A stretch of 64,000 nucleotides of DNA from Antilocapra americana. Lineage: Eukaryota; Chordata; Mammalia; Artiodactyla; Antilocapridae. Positions 36,796-50,130 of this stretch are shown here, piece after piece. The notes under the pieces are model-generated. The model was not told the origin of the DNA and did not search any database. It saw nothing but the letters and a program-made list of their open reading frames with translations. Made by a program: the position numbers and the translations under genes. Location of the stretch: positions 154,995-218,994 of the forward strand of contig ML664662.1 in NCBI GenBank assembly GCA_007570785.1. Direction: 5' to 3'. Each line of letters begins with the position of its first letter. Positions within the stretch are counted from its first letter, which is position 1.

Positions 36796-37440
36796 GTGCT
36801 GTTACTGAATGTCAAAGGACTCAAGAGTCTGATCATAGAAAAGAGAAGAAACACTTCAACGGCAGGTCCTGTAGTCCTATCCCTCAGGCCCAGTGCTGTC
36901 TTGGCTGTTAGCGCCCAGGGTGTGGCAGGCATCCAGATGTCTCAGTCCCAGGTTGCCTCTGCGTCATCCGTGTACTCTGCAGCTGACCCTGGCAGCACCC
37001 TCTCAGCTCCTGCCTTCAGCTGTGACCCCACAGGCACTTCTGGGTCCCCTTGCTCTGTGCAGACAACCCTCTTGGTCAGGGTTCCACTAAGATGGCTCCA
37101 GCCAGATTACGTTCTCAGGCAGCTCCCAGACTCACAGGAAACACTCATTCTTGCCACAACAAACACTGCAAGTGCAGGCTGCCCTGCTATTGACCTCTCA
37201 CCCTGCCATCAAGGACTGCCCCAGGCAGCCTCCAACCAGGAGAGAGGCTCTTTTCACTTGGGACCCCAAACACCATATGTCAGGCAAAATAGGGTGCTGG
37301 GGTGAGTATGGAAGGACCAATTTAGCTACCTTTCAGCAAGCCCTAGAGGGAGGGCCTGGCAGCTTACTAACAGACCACTTACTTCCCACTGGCCTTAGCT
37401 CTGGGCTTTAGTTTGAAAGTCTAACACAGCAGGCCAAGTC
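36796..37440 (+). other. GC-rich block with a 169-codon open frame, not recognised
   Basis: Much richer in G and C than the surrounding intron. One plus-strand frame is open for 169 codons (36796-37305) and two others are open for 65 and 86 codons (36893-37090, 37151-37411). The residues are rich in Ser, Ala, Pro, Gln and Leu and match no family I know. There is no Kozak-like start of note, no adjacent splice signal in frame with CASK and no nearby poly(A) signal that I can link to it. In GC-rich sequence stop codons are rare, so the frame may be accidental. A decayed LTR or other repeat, or an old regulatory element, is as likely as a gene. Confidence 0.35.
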
Positions 37441-37724
37441 CCCAAACCCCATCATTCTAAGTATACTTTGTATGTGATAGATGGGGGCAGGTGACAAAGG
37501 GTAGGTGATAAACAAAGAGAGCCCGACTTTGTTCTCAAGATTCACTCACCTAAGGAACCACATTGTAAGACCAAGCCAAAAATTAAAAAGCCTTCAGTGA
37601 TAGAGTGATTCTGGGAGCTTGGAGTTTTTATTTGTGAGTTAGAAACTAATGTGCATTTATTAAATGTATAAACAGAAATTAATTATGGTTGAAAATTTTG
37701 AACTAGTAATAGCCCTTGGTCAAG

Positions 37725-37916
37725 CAGGGCTTTCCTGATAGCTCAGTTGGTAAAGAATTTGCCTGCAGTGCAGGAGACCGTGGTTTGATTCCTGGGTCAG
37801 GAAGATCCACTGGAGAAGGGAATGGCTACCCACTCTAGTATTCTGGCCTGGAGAACTCCATGGACTGTATAGTCCGTGAGGTCGCAAAGAGTTGGACACG
37901 ACTGAGCGACTTTCAG
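37725..37916 (+). mobile_element. Bov-tA SINE
   Basis: Head 'gggctttcctgatagctcag', end 'gactgagcgactttcag'. 9-bp target-site duplication at 37716-37724 and 37917-37925. Confidence 0.92.
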
Positions 37917-39535
37917 TTGGTCAAGAAAAAGGCAAAACTCTTTGTGGTAAAATTAGGCATTATGAAGACATGGTAATTATAAATGACAGTGCCAACAACT
38001 TATAAAGCTTCAAATCAAATCTGGTCTGTTTTTAAACAGCATTCAAGAGATTTAAAAATCTTTTCATTATCCATGTATATTTTTTATTTTGTTTGATTAT
38101 TAATATGATGACATGTCAGGTGATATCTTAAGTGTTAGCTATTTTAAATGTGTTTTTTTATTTTTAATTTATAATTCCTTAGTTTTGGAGGGTTGGATTC
38201 TTTCCCCCTCCTACTTTTTATTGCAGATGTACAGTATTTAATTTGTCCCTATAGACTAGTCTGGGAACCAACATGATATATATTATTTCTATTGAAAAAT
38301 AATATCCACTGGTTCCAAATTTCAGAATTCACAATCTTTAGAGATGGAAGTCATTCAGAGGACAGAGACTGCGCTTATGTATGCTACAGGGATTTGAGCA
38401 AACTTTTATAAATGAGCCACATATTGCTAGTTCTCTAAATGTTAATATAATACTTTAAATAGACCAATATTTTACTAGCCTTCTTACATTATTTATTTAA
38501 GCTCTAATTTAGTAGTACTTTCTTAATGCTGACATTTTCAAATGGTCACTGCTGTATCTTCACGTTGCTATCATTAGGCTTTATTTATTTATTTGTCCTA
38601 TCTGTCTGCCTGTCAGTCATTAGGAATTTTTATGTATGGTATGGCTCAAATATTTACAAGTCGTAAAGTTTTATCTTGCATCAGTATAAACATGTCGAAC
38701 TGTAATCTGGAGAATGTTTACAGTATTTGACCTCTGTGCTGGCACTAGTGCACGTAGAAGGAGAGAGAGAAAAAAAAACCAAAACCAATTCCCCAAAACC
38801 CCCCACCTATTTTAGAGAAGTTAGGAAATAGAAGTGGCAGACTAGCCGAGATCATTTTCAGCTTTTCACTTTTCAAAGCAGACTCTTGAATGAGATGTTT
38901 CATCTGAAGCAGAAAGTAATATTTTAATTGCATTTCTACACTACAGACATTTTTCTCTAAAAAAATTTCTTCAGAAAGTTAAATTTTGGATCATTTAGAT
39001 TTGTGGAGTTTTTAAAATATCAATTCTTTTCAGTGTCTTCATGGAATCTGTGAATTTACAGGTTAAAAAGGAAAAAGGTTTGTGTCCTTAATTTCTTGCT
39101 GAAGGATGCCAGCACTGATACTGTTAATGAACAGCCCTAGTAAAACAAGTATAAACCTTTCATGAGAACATTCCTTCCTAGAAGGAGTTGGGTTTGCCCT
39201 TTCCCAAGATTTAGATTTCTGTGAAAATTCCTTCAGCTATGTCTTGGCCAGAAAGCATTCTTTCTTTCTACTCTCTATTCATCTTATTAAATGTCGCTTC
39301 TATCATAGGGAAAAAATGCCGTGATTACTGAAATATTGATGATTTTTAAAACATAGGCGTAGCACTCATCCTGACAAGTCTCATTTGAATGAATAAGAGA
39401 TTTAAGAACATCCCACTGCAGTCGTCAGCATGCCTTTTTAAGGGGAAAATATTGTTTCGTGAGATAATAAATATGAAGCCTTGAATTTTAGCCAAGAATT
39501 ATGAATGTTGATTGGATATTCTCCTTTGCTTTTAG

Positions 39536-39664
<129 letters not shown>

Positions 39665-40201
39665 TAATGAAAACGTTTCTGCCACACAATAAGAGGCAGT
39701 TGCCTTGAAGTCACAGTTGGACTGTTATTCTCAGATTTAGTATTTCTAAGTTTATCACTGAGCATTTACATACACAAGAGAAAAAAGAAATCTCAGCAGC
39801 AACATTGCCTAGATTTCTAGTTCTGATTCTGCTATGTAAACTTGAACAGGTTAGCATATTGATTTTACTTCTCTTTTTAAAAAGAAGGAAAAAGTTATTT
39901 TACCACACTTGGTGGAAATAGATGTGCTATGAAAATTTGGGTTGCTTTTTTTAAGGTGGTAATATTCAAAAGTTAATTAACTAACTTCAGAGAGAAGTCA
40001 TTTTTATAAATTGCCAGTTAATGTACATCTTTCACAAACTTTTTTTATTATAGAAACATGATATTGCAGAAAGTTTGGAAAGTAGAAATTGGTCTATAAT
40101 CCCATCTCCTTACACAGTAATTTTCACTTTCACTTCCCATTTTCTATTCACTATCATTTGCATATAAATGTTTTGTAGTTATAATCAAAATGAATCTTTC
40201 T

Positions 40202-40421
40202 GTTGAAAAGTAAAAGTGTTAATCGCTCAGTCGTGTCCGACTCTTTGTGACCCCATGGGCTGTTGACCGCCAGGCTCCTCTGTCCATCGGATTTCCCAGG
40301 CAAGAATACTGGAGTGGGTACTCATTCCCTTCTCCAGGGGATCTTCCCGACCCAGGGATCAAACCCCAGTGTCCTGCATTGCAGGCAGATTCTTTACCAT
40401 CTGAGCCACCAGAGAAGCCCC
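40202..40421 (-). mobile_element. Bov-tA SINE
   Basis: Minus-strand copy, plus text 'cgctcagtcgtgtccgactc' to 'gagccaccagagaagcccc'. 9-bp target-site duplication at 40193-40201 and 40422-40430. Confidence 0.93.
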
Positions 40422-41057
40422 AATCTTTCTTTTAACCTAATAAAATATAATAAGCATTTTTCCATGCTTCTATTTGGTGTTTGTAAATAAGTTCTAATAT
40501 TGGCATAGTCTTTTCTTTGCTATTACTCAATTATAATGAATTAACAATGCCTCCATTGTTAGACACCTAGTGGGATTTTTTTTCACTTTTTGATGTCATA
40601 GAAGTCTTTATCCAAAGAAATATTTTCCTTTGAAAAAAATTATTTTTCTTATAAAGTAAAATTACTATGTGAAAGAGTATGAAGACCTAATTCCTTCCCA
40701 ATCAGATTTTAAACACAAAACCTGTACTGGAAAATATATATTCACTGAGAAGCAAGACCAAGGAAACAGAGGTGGCAACAGTCAGAAGAGACTCTCTCTA
40801 ACTTAGGAGACCACACTGCAGTGCTTAAAATCATAGGCTGTGAGAGTAACAGAGAACCAGAGAGAGTATATGTTTCATGTTTTGTTTCACTGGTAAAAAA
40901 CTCAAAACATAAAATACACCAAAGGAGAATTGGCTCATTATCATTAAACAATATGAATTAACAGCCTAATCAGCACGAGTTAAGAGTACATTTCAATGAG
41001 AAAGGAATCTTGTAGTTTTCATTGGTTTGTTCTTACCTGAGGAGGTGATTGAGTAGC

Positions 41058-42050
41058 ATTCGGTTCAGTTCAGTTCAGTCGCTCAGTCGTGTCCAACTCT
41101 TTGCAACCCCATGAACCGCAGCACGCCAGGCCTCCCTGTCCATCACCAACTCCCGGAGTCCACCCAAACCCATGTCCATCCAGTCGGTGATGCCATCCAG
41201 CCATCTCATCCTGTCTTCACCTTCTCCTCCTGCCCCCAATCCTTCCCAGCATCAGGGTCTTTTCCAATGAGTCAGCTCTTTGCATGAGGTGGCCAAAGTA
41301 TTGGAGTTTCAGCTTCAACATCAGTCCTTCCAATGAACACCCAGGACTGATCTTTAGGATGGACTGGTTGGATCTTCTTGCAGTCCAAAGGACTCTCAAG
41401 ACTCTTCTCCAATACCACAGTTCAAAAACATCAATTCTTTGGTGCTCAGCTTTCTTCACCATCCAACTCTCACATCCATACAGGACCACTGGAAAAACCA
41501 TAGCCTTGTCTAGATGGACCTTTGTTGGCAAAGTAATGTCTCTGCTTTTTAATATGCTATCTAGGTTGGTCATAACTTTCCTTCCAAGGAGTAAGTGTCT
41601 TTTGATTTCATGACTGCAGTCACCATCTGCAGTGATTTTGGAGCCTAGAAAAATAAAGTCAGCCACTGTTTCCACTGTTTTCCCATTTATTTGCCATGAA
41701 GTGATGGGACTGGATGCCATGATCTTAGTGTTTGAATGTTGAGCTTTAAGCCAACTGTTTTGCTCTCCTCTTTCACTTTCTTCAAGAGGCTCTTTAGTTC
41801 TTCTTCACTTTCTGCCATAAGGATGGTGTCATCTGCATATCTGAGGTTATTGATATTTCTCCTGGCAATGTTGATTCCAGCTTGTGCTTTCTCCAGCCCA
41901 GTGTTTCTCATGATGTACTCTGCATATAAGTTAAATAAGAAGGGTGACAATATAAAGCCTTGACGTACTCCTTTTCTTATTTGGAACCAGTCTGTTGTTC
42001 CATGTCCAGTTCTAACTGTTGCTTCCTGACCTGCATACAGATTTCTAATC
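41058..42050 (-). pseudogene. BovB (RTE) LINE 3' third, broken reverse transcriptase gene
   Basis: On the minus strand two frames carry the C-terminal half of the BovB reverse-transcriptase protein: one has the catalytic YADDT motif (41828-41839) and the QG.ILSPFLFNLYAEY region, the other has the FLGSKITADG and VVLYGCESW regions. A frame change near 41700 separates them, and there is no endonuclease part, so it is a 5'-truncated, dead copy. It ends in the (TTCAG)n-like 3' end at 41060-41080. About 85-90% like the second copy at 58175 by eye. No target-site duplication found. Confidence 0.92.
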
Positions 42051-42494
42051 TTTAGGCTAAGTGACCTCAAAACATCCCTTCCTGCTCCAGTTGTAGGATT
42101 CTCAAAGGCAAGTCAAGAGACTCCTGATGGGTACATGACTTGCATGTCCTGACAGCCAATACTGCTCAAGTAATCGTTTTTCAGCTTGATTTTTAAAATT
42201 GAGTGCCCTGTTCCTGTGTATAACCACTCTGAATCCAACTATCTACAGTTACAACTGTGGTAATAGGTTTATTCTAAAAAGGAACAGAGGACTTCCCTGG
42301 TGCTCGTGTCACATAATTAAATTTTAAATGTGTAAGCTCCATTCTAGTGGTAAGGGATAACTTTTGAAGAACAATTTTATTTGAAAACAACCATTTAAAC
42401 CTGTACAGAGAAAATGTTAGCAACTAATTCATGAAGAAAATGTGAGTGAAAAGAGGAAAGTTTTTGATTGTGTGTCTTCTTTTTTTTCAACTAT

Positions 42495-42726
42495 TGATGG
42501 TGGTGGTTTAGTTGTTCAGTCAGGTCCAACTCTGCTACAATACAGATTGTAGTCTGGTCTGCAGACTGTAGCCTGCCAGGCTTCTCTGTCCATAGGATTT
42601 CCCAGGCAAGAATACTGGAGTGGGTAGCCGTTCCCTTCTCCAGGGGATCTTCTTGACCCAGGGATCAAACCTGGGTCTCCTACATTAGCAGGTTGATTCT
42701 TTAACATTGAGCCCACTGGGAACCCT
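42495..42726 (-). mobile_element. Bov-tA SINE
   Basis: Plus text 'gatggtggtggtttagttgt' to 'gagcccactgggaaccct'. Contains a 20-bp-scale internal rearrangement around 'cagattgtagtctggtctgc'. Ends approximate. Confidence 0.85.
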
Positions 42727-43370
42727 TTCATGCCCTGGCAATTAATTCTAGGAACCATTGCCAAGATGTGGTTTTGTCTGTGTGAGGAGATAAGTGTGGA
42801 GAATAACATTGATTCTATCAGGCTACAAGGGAAAGTATTTGTGTTTCTCTTCTTTATTTTTGTTTGAGCCTTTGCAATTTTAATCTTTCTGAAAGAAATG
42901 GACAGTTTTGTTAATTATAAAAATCTGAAATAATTATAGAAATGATTTATATAATTATTAATATAGAAATTATAGAAATCTGTTATCAACTTGTACTACA
43001 GATTCATGTTGATGGTAAGTTTGGAAAAAGATTAGTGGAGACATTTTCCCATTAAGTTTAATTAAGTTACCTGGGCCTGTAATAAATATGTATTATGGAC
43101 TTGTCATTTTGTTTTGTATTTTTCAATAATCTTTTGAGTTATAGTTGGGTAATGAAGGCAGAGACTATTACAGCAATTTGTTTTATTTTTTATTACCACC
43201 AATGTAGTTCCTATGTATTAATAATTTTGAATAAAATTATGAGTTTTTTTCCAGAATAATTATTTTGCCTGCCATAAGAATCCATTCATACTTTTTAATT
43301 TAAAAAGAATTCTATATTTTCTCAATCTTGCATCTTCTTCATACTATTTTATATCTTGCTTTTTTTTTAG

Positions 43371-43463
<93 letters not shown>

Positions 43464-43584
43464 TAAACTTCTGTAGAAATAAAACCTCACTTTCAAAAGA
43501 GGGTTTTACTAATTCTTAAGAAATACGGCCATCTTCAGCAAATGTGCTTTCAGCCATATATCAGAGTATTAAGATTACAATAGC

Positions 43585-43735
43585 AGATAATACCAAATTG
43601 TAAAGATGCTATTTGCCAACCTCACGGAGTTGGAATAAGAATTAAGTAGATGATACATCTTCTGTGCTTTGCACAGTATCTGGTATATTCTTGATGCCTA
43701 ATAATTGTTAGCTAATGAATATTATTAGTTACTCC
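43585..43735 (+). repeat. MIR SINE fragment
   Basis: 'acctcacggagttggaataa' and 'tgctttgcacagtatctggt' follow the 3' half of MIR. Confidence 0.65.
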
Positions 43736-44182
43736 ATAGTATCTGTCATGTCTAGGGCACAGTACTCAGTAAAATATTGAATAGATTAGGAACTTGCCCA
43801 TTTGCAGATAAGTTAGTCAACTGATTGTTCTGTGCAGTGTGTTTTCTGCAGATAGAAGCCTGTACATTCTTGACAGATGGGTCTATCTATAAATTGATAA
43901 GTAACCCTCAGCTCAATTCCAAGAATGATGTAGGACCATTGAGATCAGTAGATCTTTCAGATTTGAAGCTAAATAAAGAAAATAATATATACCCTAATAA
44001 AATCATTTTTTTAAGGTTAAGGTTTTTTTCAAAGCCATTAAAGCTAAGACAGCCCCATCTCTCACAACTTACCTAACTTCGAGGCCTTGGTTTATTTTGC
44101 TTTTCTGACATCAGAGAGAAATTAATATGTGCATTGCTATTATTAAGCATTTTCAGAAATAATAAATAGTTCTTGTAATTTC

Positions 44183-44399
44183 CTGGCTCAGGAAGATCTG
44201 CTGGAGAAGGGATAGGTTACCCACTCCAGTATTCTTGGGCTTCCCTGGTGACTCAGCTGGTTAAGAATCTGCCTGCAATGCGAGAGACCTGGATTCGATC
44301 CCTGGGTTGGGACGATCCCTTGGAGAAGGGAAAGGCTACCCACTCCAGTATTCTGGCCTGGAGAATTCCATGGACACAACTGAGCGACTTTCACTTTCA
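44183..44399 (+). mobile_element. Bov-tA SINE, dimer-like
   Basis: A 50-bp SINE middle fragment ('aggaagatctgctggagaag' to 'ctccagtattctt', 44190-44232) is followed directly by a complete SINE head (GGGCTTCCCTGGTGACTCAG at 44233) and body. A single perfect 11-bp target-site duplication (44172-44182, 44400-44410) encloses both, so the two parts probably inserted together. The 3' end lacks about 30 bp of the usual 'agtccatggggtcgcaaag' stretch. Confidence 0.85.
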
Positions 44400-44434
44400 C
44401 TTGTAATTTCTGAACACCCAGCTAGGTGCTTAAA

Positions 44435-45190
44435 AGACATTTTCATTTACTCATCAAATATGTAAATGCCTACTGTATGCCAGACACCATGCTGGGCACT
44501 AAGGGTAGTGGTGAATAGGATCAGTGAACTTCCATTCTAGGTGGGGCATGGATAGGTGAACTAGAGATAGACAGTGAGCCAGTGAACAAACAAGATAAGT
44601 TCATATAGTGATAATAACTATGAAAAGAAGACAAAACAGTGGGGCAGAGATGATAGTAAAGGAGAAGCTATTTCAGAGAGTCAGGAGACAGGCCCTCTGA
44701 GGAGTTAACATGTGGGCTGAGACTTGTTTTATGAAAGAATCAACTCTCTGAATGTCCAAGCATAGAGAAGAGCAAATGCAAAGGCCCAGAGGCAGGAAAG
44801 AGCTTCTTAGGGTCAGAGTACAGAAGACAGGCCATTGTGGCTGGGATATGGTAAATAAAGGGGAGAGTGATACAAGAAGAGTTGGCGAGGGTGGCAGAGG
44901 CCAGACCACGAAGGGCCTTTGGGGCCATGGTACGAAATCTGGATTTTCTCCTGATTGCACGGGTGACAGTGACCGCAGGCAGGAAAATATTGTTAGACCT
45001 GTGCTTTTTTAGAGATTGCTGGAGCTGTTATGTAGAGAATGGACTGTGGTGAGGATAAGAGTTAAGAGAGGGAGACCAATTAGGAGGCTTCTGTGAGGTG
45101 GTAGAGGCTTGGAGAAGGATGGGGCTGATGGAAAATGAGCAGATTGGGATTCTGCTTTAGAGATGGTTGAACACAGACTTGCTGATGGCT
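44435..45190 (+). repeat. L2 LINE relic
   Basis: 'tactgtatgccagacaccat', 'aaatgcaaaggcccagaggc', 'aggccattgtggctgggata' and 'cgaagggcctttggggccat' are in L2 order. The short frames at 44673-45052 belong to it and are not genes. Confidence 0.75.
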
Positions 45191-45199
45191 GAGATGCGA

Positions 45200-45355
45200 G
45201 GTCATGTGATTAACTCCATTTTACGGTTCAGAGAGGAAACTATATGTTAGAAAGGCAAAGAAGCTTGCTTTAGGTCACCTACCTAGTAAGTGGCCTCATG
45301 GAGGTTCAAAACCCAGATCTTTCTGGCTCCAACGGCTGTGTTCTTAAATGACTTG
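45200..45355 (-). repeat. MIR SINE, reverse orientation
   Basis: 'ttaactccattttacggttc', 'ttaggtcacctacctagtaa' and 'ggttcaaaacccagatcttt' are MIR in reverse. Confidence 0.75.
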
Positions 45356-46797
45356 TAACAAGGATTGATTTTCCTATAAAATTTATTTGAACTCTGGTCA
45401 TTCTCAAATAAGCGTACGTTTGGATAATGTCCTGTGTGGAAGGTATAATTCTGAGTTGTATATACTATGTTAAACTTTTAAATGCTTGAGCTTTCTATTT
45501 TAAAAGCATTTTAAGATCATGATTTCAAATTTTTGGTATTGTTAAAGAAATATTAATAAAGGAAAAGTTTTAATTTATAATTTTTATTATACCAAAGTTT
45601 GGGAGTTGTTCTTAGCATATAATTTTGTACTTATTTCTTCAATTATTTGACTTTTTCTTTGCTTTCTGATCATTAAAACATGAGGATTTAATATTAGGTT
45701 ACCTTACATTTAAAAACACAGATATTTATAAGTATTTACAGTAATTAAAAGAAGAGAGTGTAGGTTTAAATGATTTTTTAAACTCTGTACTCGAGAGGTC
45801 ATGATAAAAAATATTAGCACACTATCCTTTTTCAGATATTCCATTTTAAAGACTTAGTTTTTTAAGAGGACAGATCCTTTGCTTATTGCATGTGTAAAAT
45901 GTAAAACATTAAGGATAAAAACAATAAACAGAATTGAATGTCTATGCTTTGATTTTTTCCTTTAAAATTTCTGTCCTAGATCCTATTTTTTGAAATTTCT
46001 ATCTTACTTTCTCAATAAAAACAAGGTGGTTATAATCACCTTAGGTTGACTTGAAAGTTTCATTATTAAGTGATAAATTTTATGATTTGTAATTAAAAGC
46101 CAGAAGAACCACTTTCAAACCTAAAATTTCTCTTTTTTCCTATAAATTTTAAATGAATTTTTCCCACTCTAGTCTGAAGTGCTTAGTTGTCTTGCCCATG
46201 TCCCTTTTACATACAAAACATAAAATTGTTTTTTTCCTATTATATGATTCTTCTTATGTAATTAAATATAATAGCTATTTCAGCTTAGTAACAATTGCTG
46301 AATCACCTCATAACATACTTGAAGAAAAATATCCAAACTCTAGTTTCTCTATTTTTTATTTGCCATACTCTTTTAATGACTTTTTTAACAATCTGTAAGT
46401 GGCCCCTTTTTTTGTTTGTGTATGTGTTGGATAAAAGTTTCATTTTGGTGGTGGCAGTCTTTTACAATAGCAAATAAAAGTTAATATCAAGTATGACCTC
46501 ATTTGGTGATATAATTTAAGGATTTTTCTCTTACAGTTCAGTTTTGGTATTTTTGTGATTGTGGGCTTATCCTTCCTTATAAATAAAACATTAATACAAA
46601 TGTTTGCTTATATAATTTAAAAGGATGGATAGAAACGGTTTGCAAAAAACAGTATAAACACTTTCTCCAACTCATGTAACTGGAATTTTCCTAGTGAAAC
46701 TTGGTTCTCTGTTTACCTAGACATATATCCTCCAGTTATACAAAGCATATTTTTAAAAATTCACCATTTATAGAAAACAGATCTATAATCAATACAA

Positions 46798-47015
46798 GCA
46801 TGCTAAGTTGATTCAGTTGTATCCAACTCTTTGCAACTCTATGGACTGTAGCCCACCAGACTCCTCTGTCCATGGGATTCTCCAGGCAAGAATACTGGAG
46901 TGGGTAGCCATTCCCTCCTCCAGGGAATCTTCCCAATCCAGGGATAGAACCCTCATCTCTTATGTCTCTCACATCGGCAGGCAGGTTCTTTACCACAAGC
47001 TCCACCTGGGAAGCC
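46798..47015 (-). mobile_element. Bov-tA SINE
   Basis: Plus text 'tgattcagttgtatccaact' to 'ctccacctgggaagc'. 15-bp target-site duplication with one mismatch at 46783-46797 and 47016-47030. Confidence 0.93.
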
Positions 47016-48366
47016 CTATAATTAATACAATGAACCTAATTTTAACAGATGAAGTTTTTCAGTTCACCTATAATTAATTTTTGCTTTCTGCCTTAAATCT
47101 TAGTCTCTTAAGAGGCTATAATTAAACCAGCCAAAGAAGGATTTCCCCCCATAGCACAGCCACCACCACTTTGGCCAGGGGTACTCATATAGGGTGTAGC
47201 CAGGACACAGGTCAGGAAGCCCAGGTCCCCAGGGCCATTGTGGAGGCTAGCTTTCAAGCTGTGCTACTTACTGCCCCTCGGTGCCTATACCAGCCCTCAG
47301 AGATCTTGCAAATATCTCCCATTTCTATTGTAAATTCAGATGGGTATTGAATAGAGCATACACTCTATTGATGACTAATCAACACCATCATCTTTATGGT
47401 TTTATCACACTGTTACCTTATTTTTGCCTCATATATATAACTGAAAAGTGAAAACAGCCGAGTCATGACTTTGGTAAATCTTTTAAATAAATAACTTGAT
47501 ATGCTACAGGTTATGCTGTTAAGGCAATTTTAATTATGTTTCATTATCTCAGATATTTCATTACCCTACAGATCACAGATTTGAAAAGAACTGAATTTAT
47601 AGTTAGCTTACAAGAAAACATAATGTGTAAAGTGCCAAATATGTTGATACTCAGCTGTAAAATTCTCTTTGAAGTAGAAATGTTCAAATATTTATTCTTA
47701 TTAAAAACTTTCTTATGATGGCAGGAAATGTACAGTAAGTGGAAGAATAGCCTTTTCAGGGAAACAAAGGATGTTTATTACCCAGTTTCACCAAGAGCAC
47801 ATATGGAGATATCAACACAAAGAAGTCACTTTTTCTTTATTAATGGGCTTTGCAAAAAGAAGTCATGATAATAACTGTCAGCTTATTTTTTGTTTAGTGC
47901 TCCAAAAAGGAGAAATGAGTAACTAGGAGTAACTAGGTTTAAGATTTTGAGCTCCGTATCATGTGATATTTGGGGAGATTACATTTCTTCAGATACATTT
48001 GTGTGTGGTTTTATTTCTTTTACCAAGTCATACATTATAAATTATCCTTTGCATTATATAGCAGTTATTGTTAATACCACTGGTAAAAGATATTTGCTCA
48101 AGGCATCAATTATTGCACTGTTTCTTTTTAAATTTGTTTTCCTTTTAAGCCCCAGCACAAATTTGCCAGCTCTATGTACAAAAGATTCTTTCTGCTCAAT
48201 TATTTCAAATTATGTCAGCCTTTAATTGAGCAAGTTAGTTGGACAGTTTTTTAGAGCATCAGACAACACCTCTTACCCAGATAATGAACAAACATATCCA
48301 TTCATTGCTTGGCTCACTCATTCTTTTATTTGTTCCTTCATTTTTAAAACTCCATCTATCATGATT

Positions 48367-48585
48367 GTGCATGCTCAGCTGCTTCAGTCGTGTCCGACTC
48401 TTGGCGACCCAAGAGACTGTGGCCCACCAGGCTCCTCTGTCCTTAGGATTCTCCAGGCAAGAATACAGGAGTGGATTGCTGTGCTTTCCTCCAGGGCATC
48501 TTCTCGATCCAGAAAACGAATCCCCGTCTCTTATGTCTCCTGCTTTGGCAAGCAGGTTCTTCACCACTAGTGCTACCTGGGAAGC
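48367..48585 (-). mobile_element. Bov-tA SINE
   Basis: Plus text 'gcttcagtcgtgtccgactc' to 'gtgctacctgggaagc'. 16-bp target-site duplication with one mismatch at 48351-48366 and 48586-48601. The overlapping frames of 105-114 codons here are products of this repeat. Confidence 0.93.
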
Positions 48586-48747
48586 TCCATCTGTCATGAT
48601 TATGTGTCAGAAAGAAATTATGGCATGGCTCTATCTAGGTGTAATGTGCTTTGAATTCTCCTTAGATGAGAGATACCTTTGAGAGACAAAGAATAATTTT
48701 ATATGTGTTTATGTAATAGACACCTACTGAAACAGTTCTATTATTAA

Positions 48748-48996
<249 letters not shown>

Positions 48997-49559
48997 TAAA
49001 ATCCCAGCATGATTTCAAGCAGCCACCTTCAACCTATACTACTAGAGGTGGGGAGGAAAGGAGGGTGTGGAGAATTTTCAAGAAATCCGTTTCTAGATCC
49101 TCATTTCAAGGCCACCACCATACCCCCGCCCCTACTACCCCCACCTAAAGTTGTCCTGCCTGCCACTGTGCCTGAGGTGCATTGGCTTTTCTTCCCACCT
49201 CTCCTTTCACAGTTGCTCTTCAACATCAACAAAGAAAGGACAGACCTGATATATTAGTCTAGCATGTAAAGACCTCTGGGACAGCAGGGAAAGGGTCCAG
49301 TGTGAAATACTGGAATTGGTGTTGAAAAGGTGAACGTCTAAAATTCCTTTTACAAGTCGAGTGGTATCCAGATCTTTTGCCTTCAACAAAATTAGAGGAA
49401 GACTAATTGGGAAGACATTCAAAGAATTGAGTGCCATTGTTCAAGTTCCTTCCATTCACACTTACCTGTTTAGTATGAATTCACCTTCTCAGTACTTAGG
49501 TGTAGCATTGGAATAGAATTGATGCTGAACCCTGCTTCATCCTCATAGAATTCTCATAG

Positions 49560-50130
49560 ACTGGGAAGATCAAGGAAAGGCTCCTTGATGTTAACTACAC
49601 AGAGAGGGCAGTGAGAGGGGAAGACTCTCCAGCCAAACCAAGTAGCATATGCAGAAACCTGCTAGTGAAAAGGATCTTAGCACAGTTTCAAAATGGAAAG
49701 AAGGCACCACAGCTAGGCTGTAGAAAACAAGATGTATGTCAGGAAGAGAACCTCATAAGTATTGATTTTGTTATCTGTTTTAAAAACAGTGAGAGGCTAT
49801 TAAAGAGTTTTAAGCATAGTGATAAAATCATATTTTCATTTTAGAAATAAGCGCTCTGGAAGATGGATTAGAGGGGGACAAGAGTGGCTAGGGGGAGACC
49901 AGTTAAGAGACTGTAACTACAGTAATACATGGGAGAGATGATGGAGCTCTGAACTAGAGGGCTGGATGTTGAGTGGAAAGAAGGGAATAGATTCAGTAAA
50001 AGAGTAATTCAGGAGACCTTGAGAATAGATTGACGATGGGGACGGAGGCAGAAGCAAGTGTCTAGTATGACCCTAAGCTTTAGGTTCTTCATAGCCAGGT
50101 GAACAGTGATGCTACCCACTGAGACAGGGA
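49560..50130 (+). repeat. L2 LINE relic
   Basis: 'gagaggctattaaagagttt', 'taagcatagtgataaaatca', 'gggagaccagttaagagact' and 'gagagatgatggagctctga' are in L2 order, diverged. Confidence 0.65.

Noticed and set aside
42291..42306. Isolated 'ggacttccctggtgctcgtg'-like text
   Set aside because: Too short to call a CHR SINE; it may be a chance match or a remnant after deletion.
44673..45052. Set of overlapping 61-95-codon frames on both strands
   Set aside because: The region is an L2 LINE relic, GC-richer than its surroundings, so frames stay open by chance.
48226..48682. Overlapping frames of 105-114 codons on both strands
   Set aside because: They are produced by a minus-strand Bov-tA SINE; the same peptide phrases recur at every other SINE copy.
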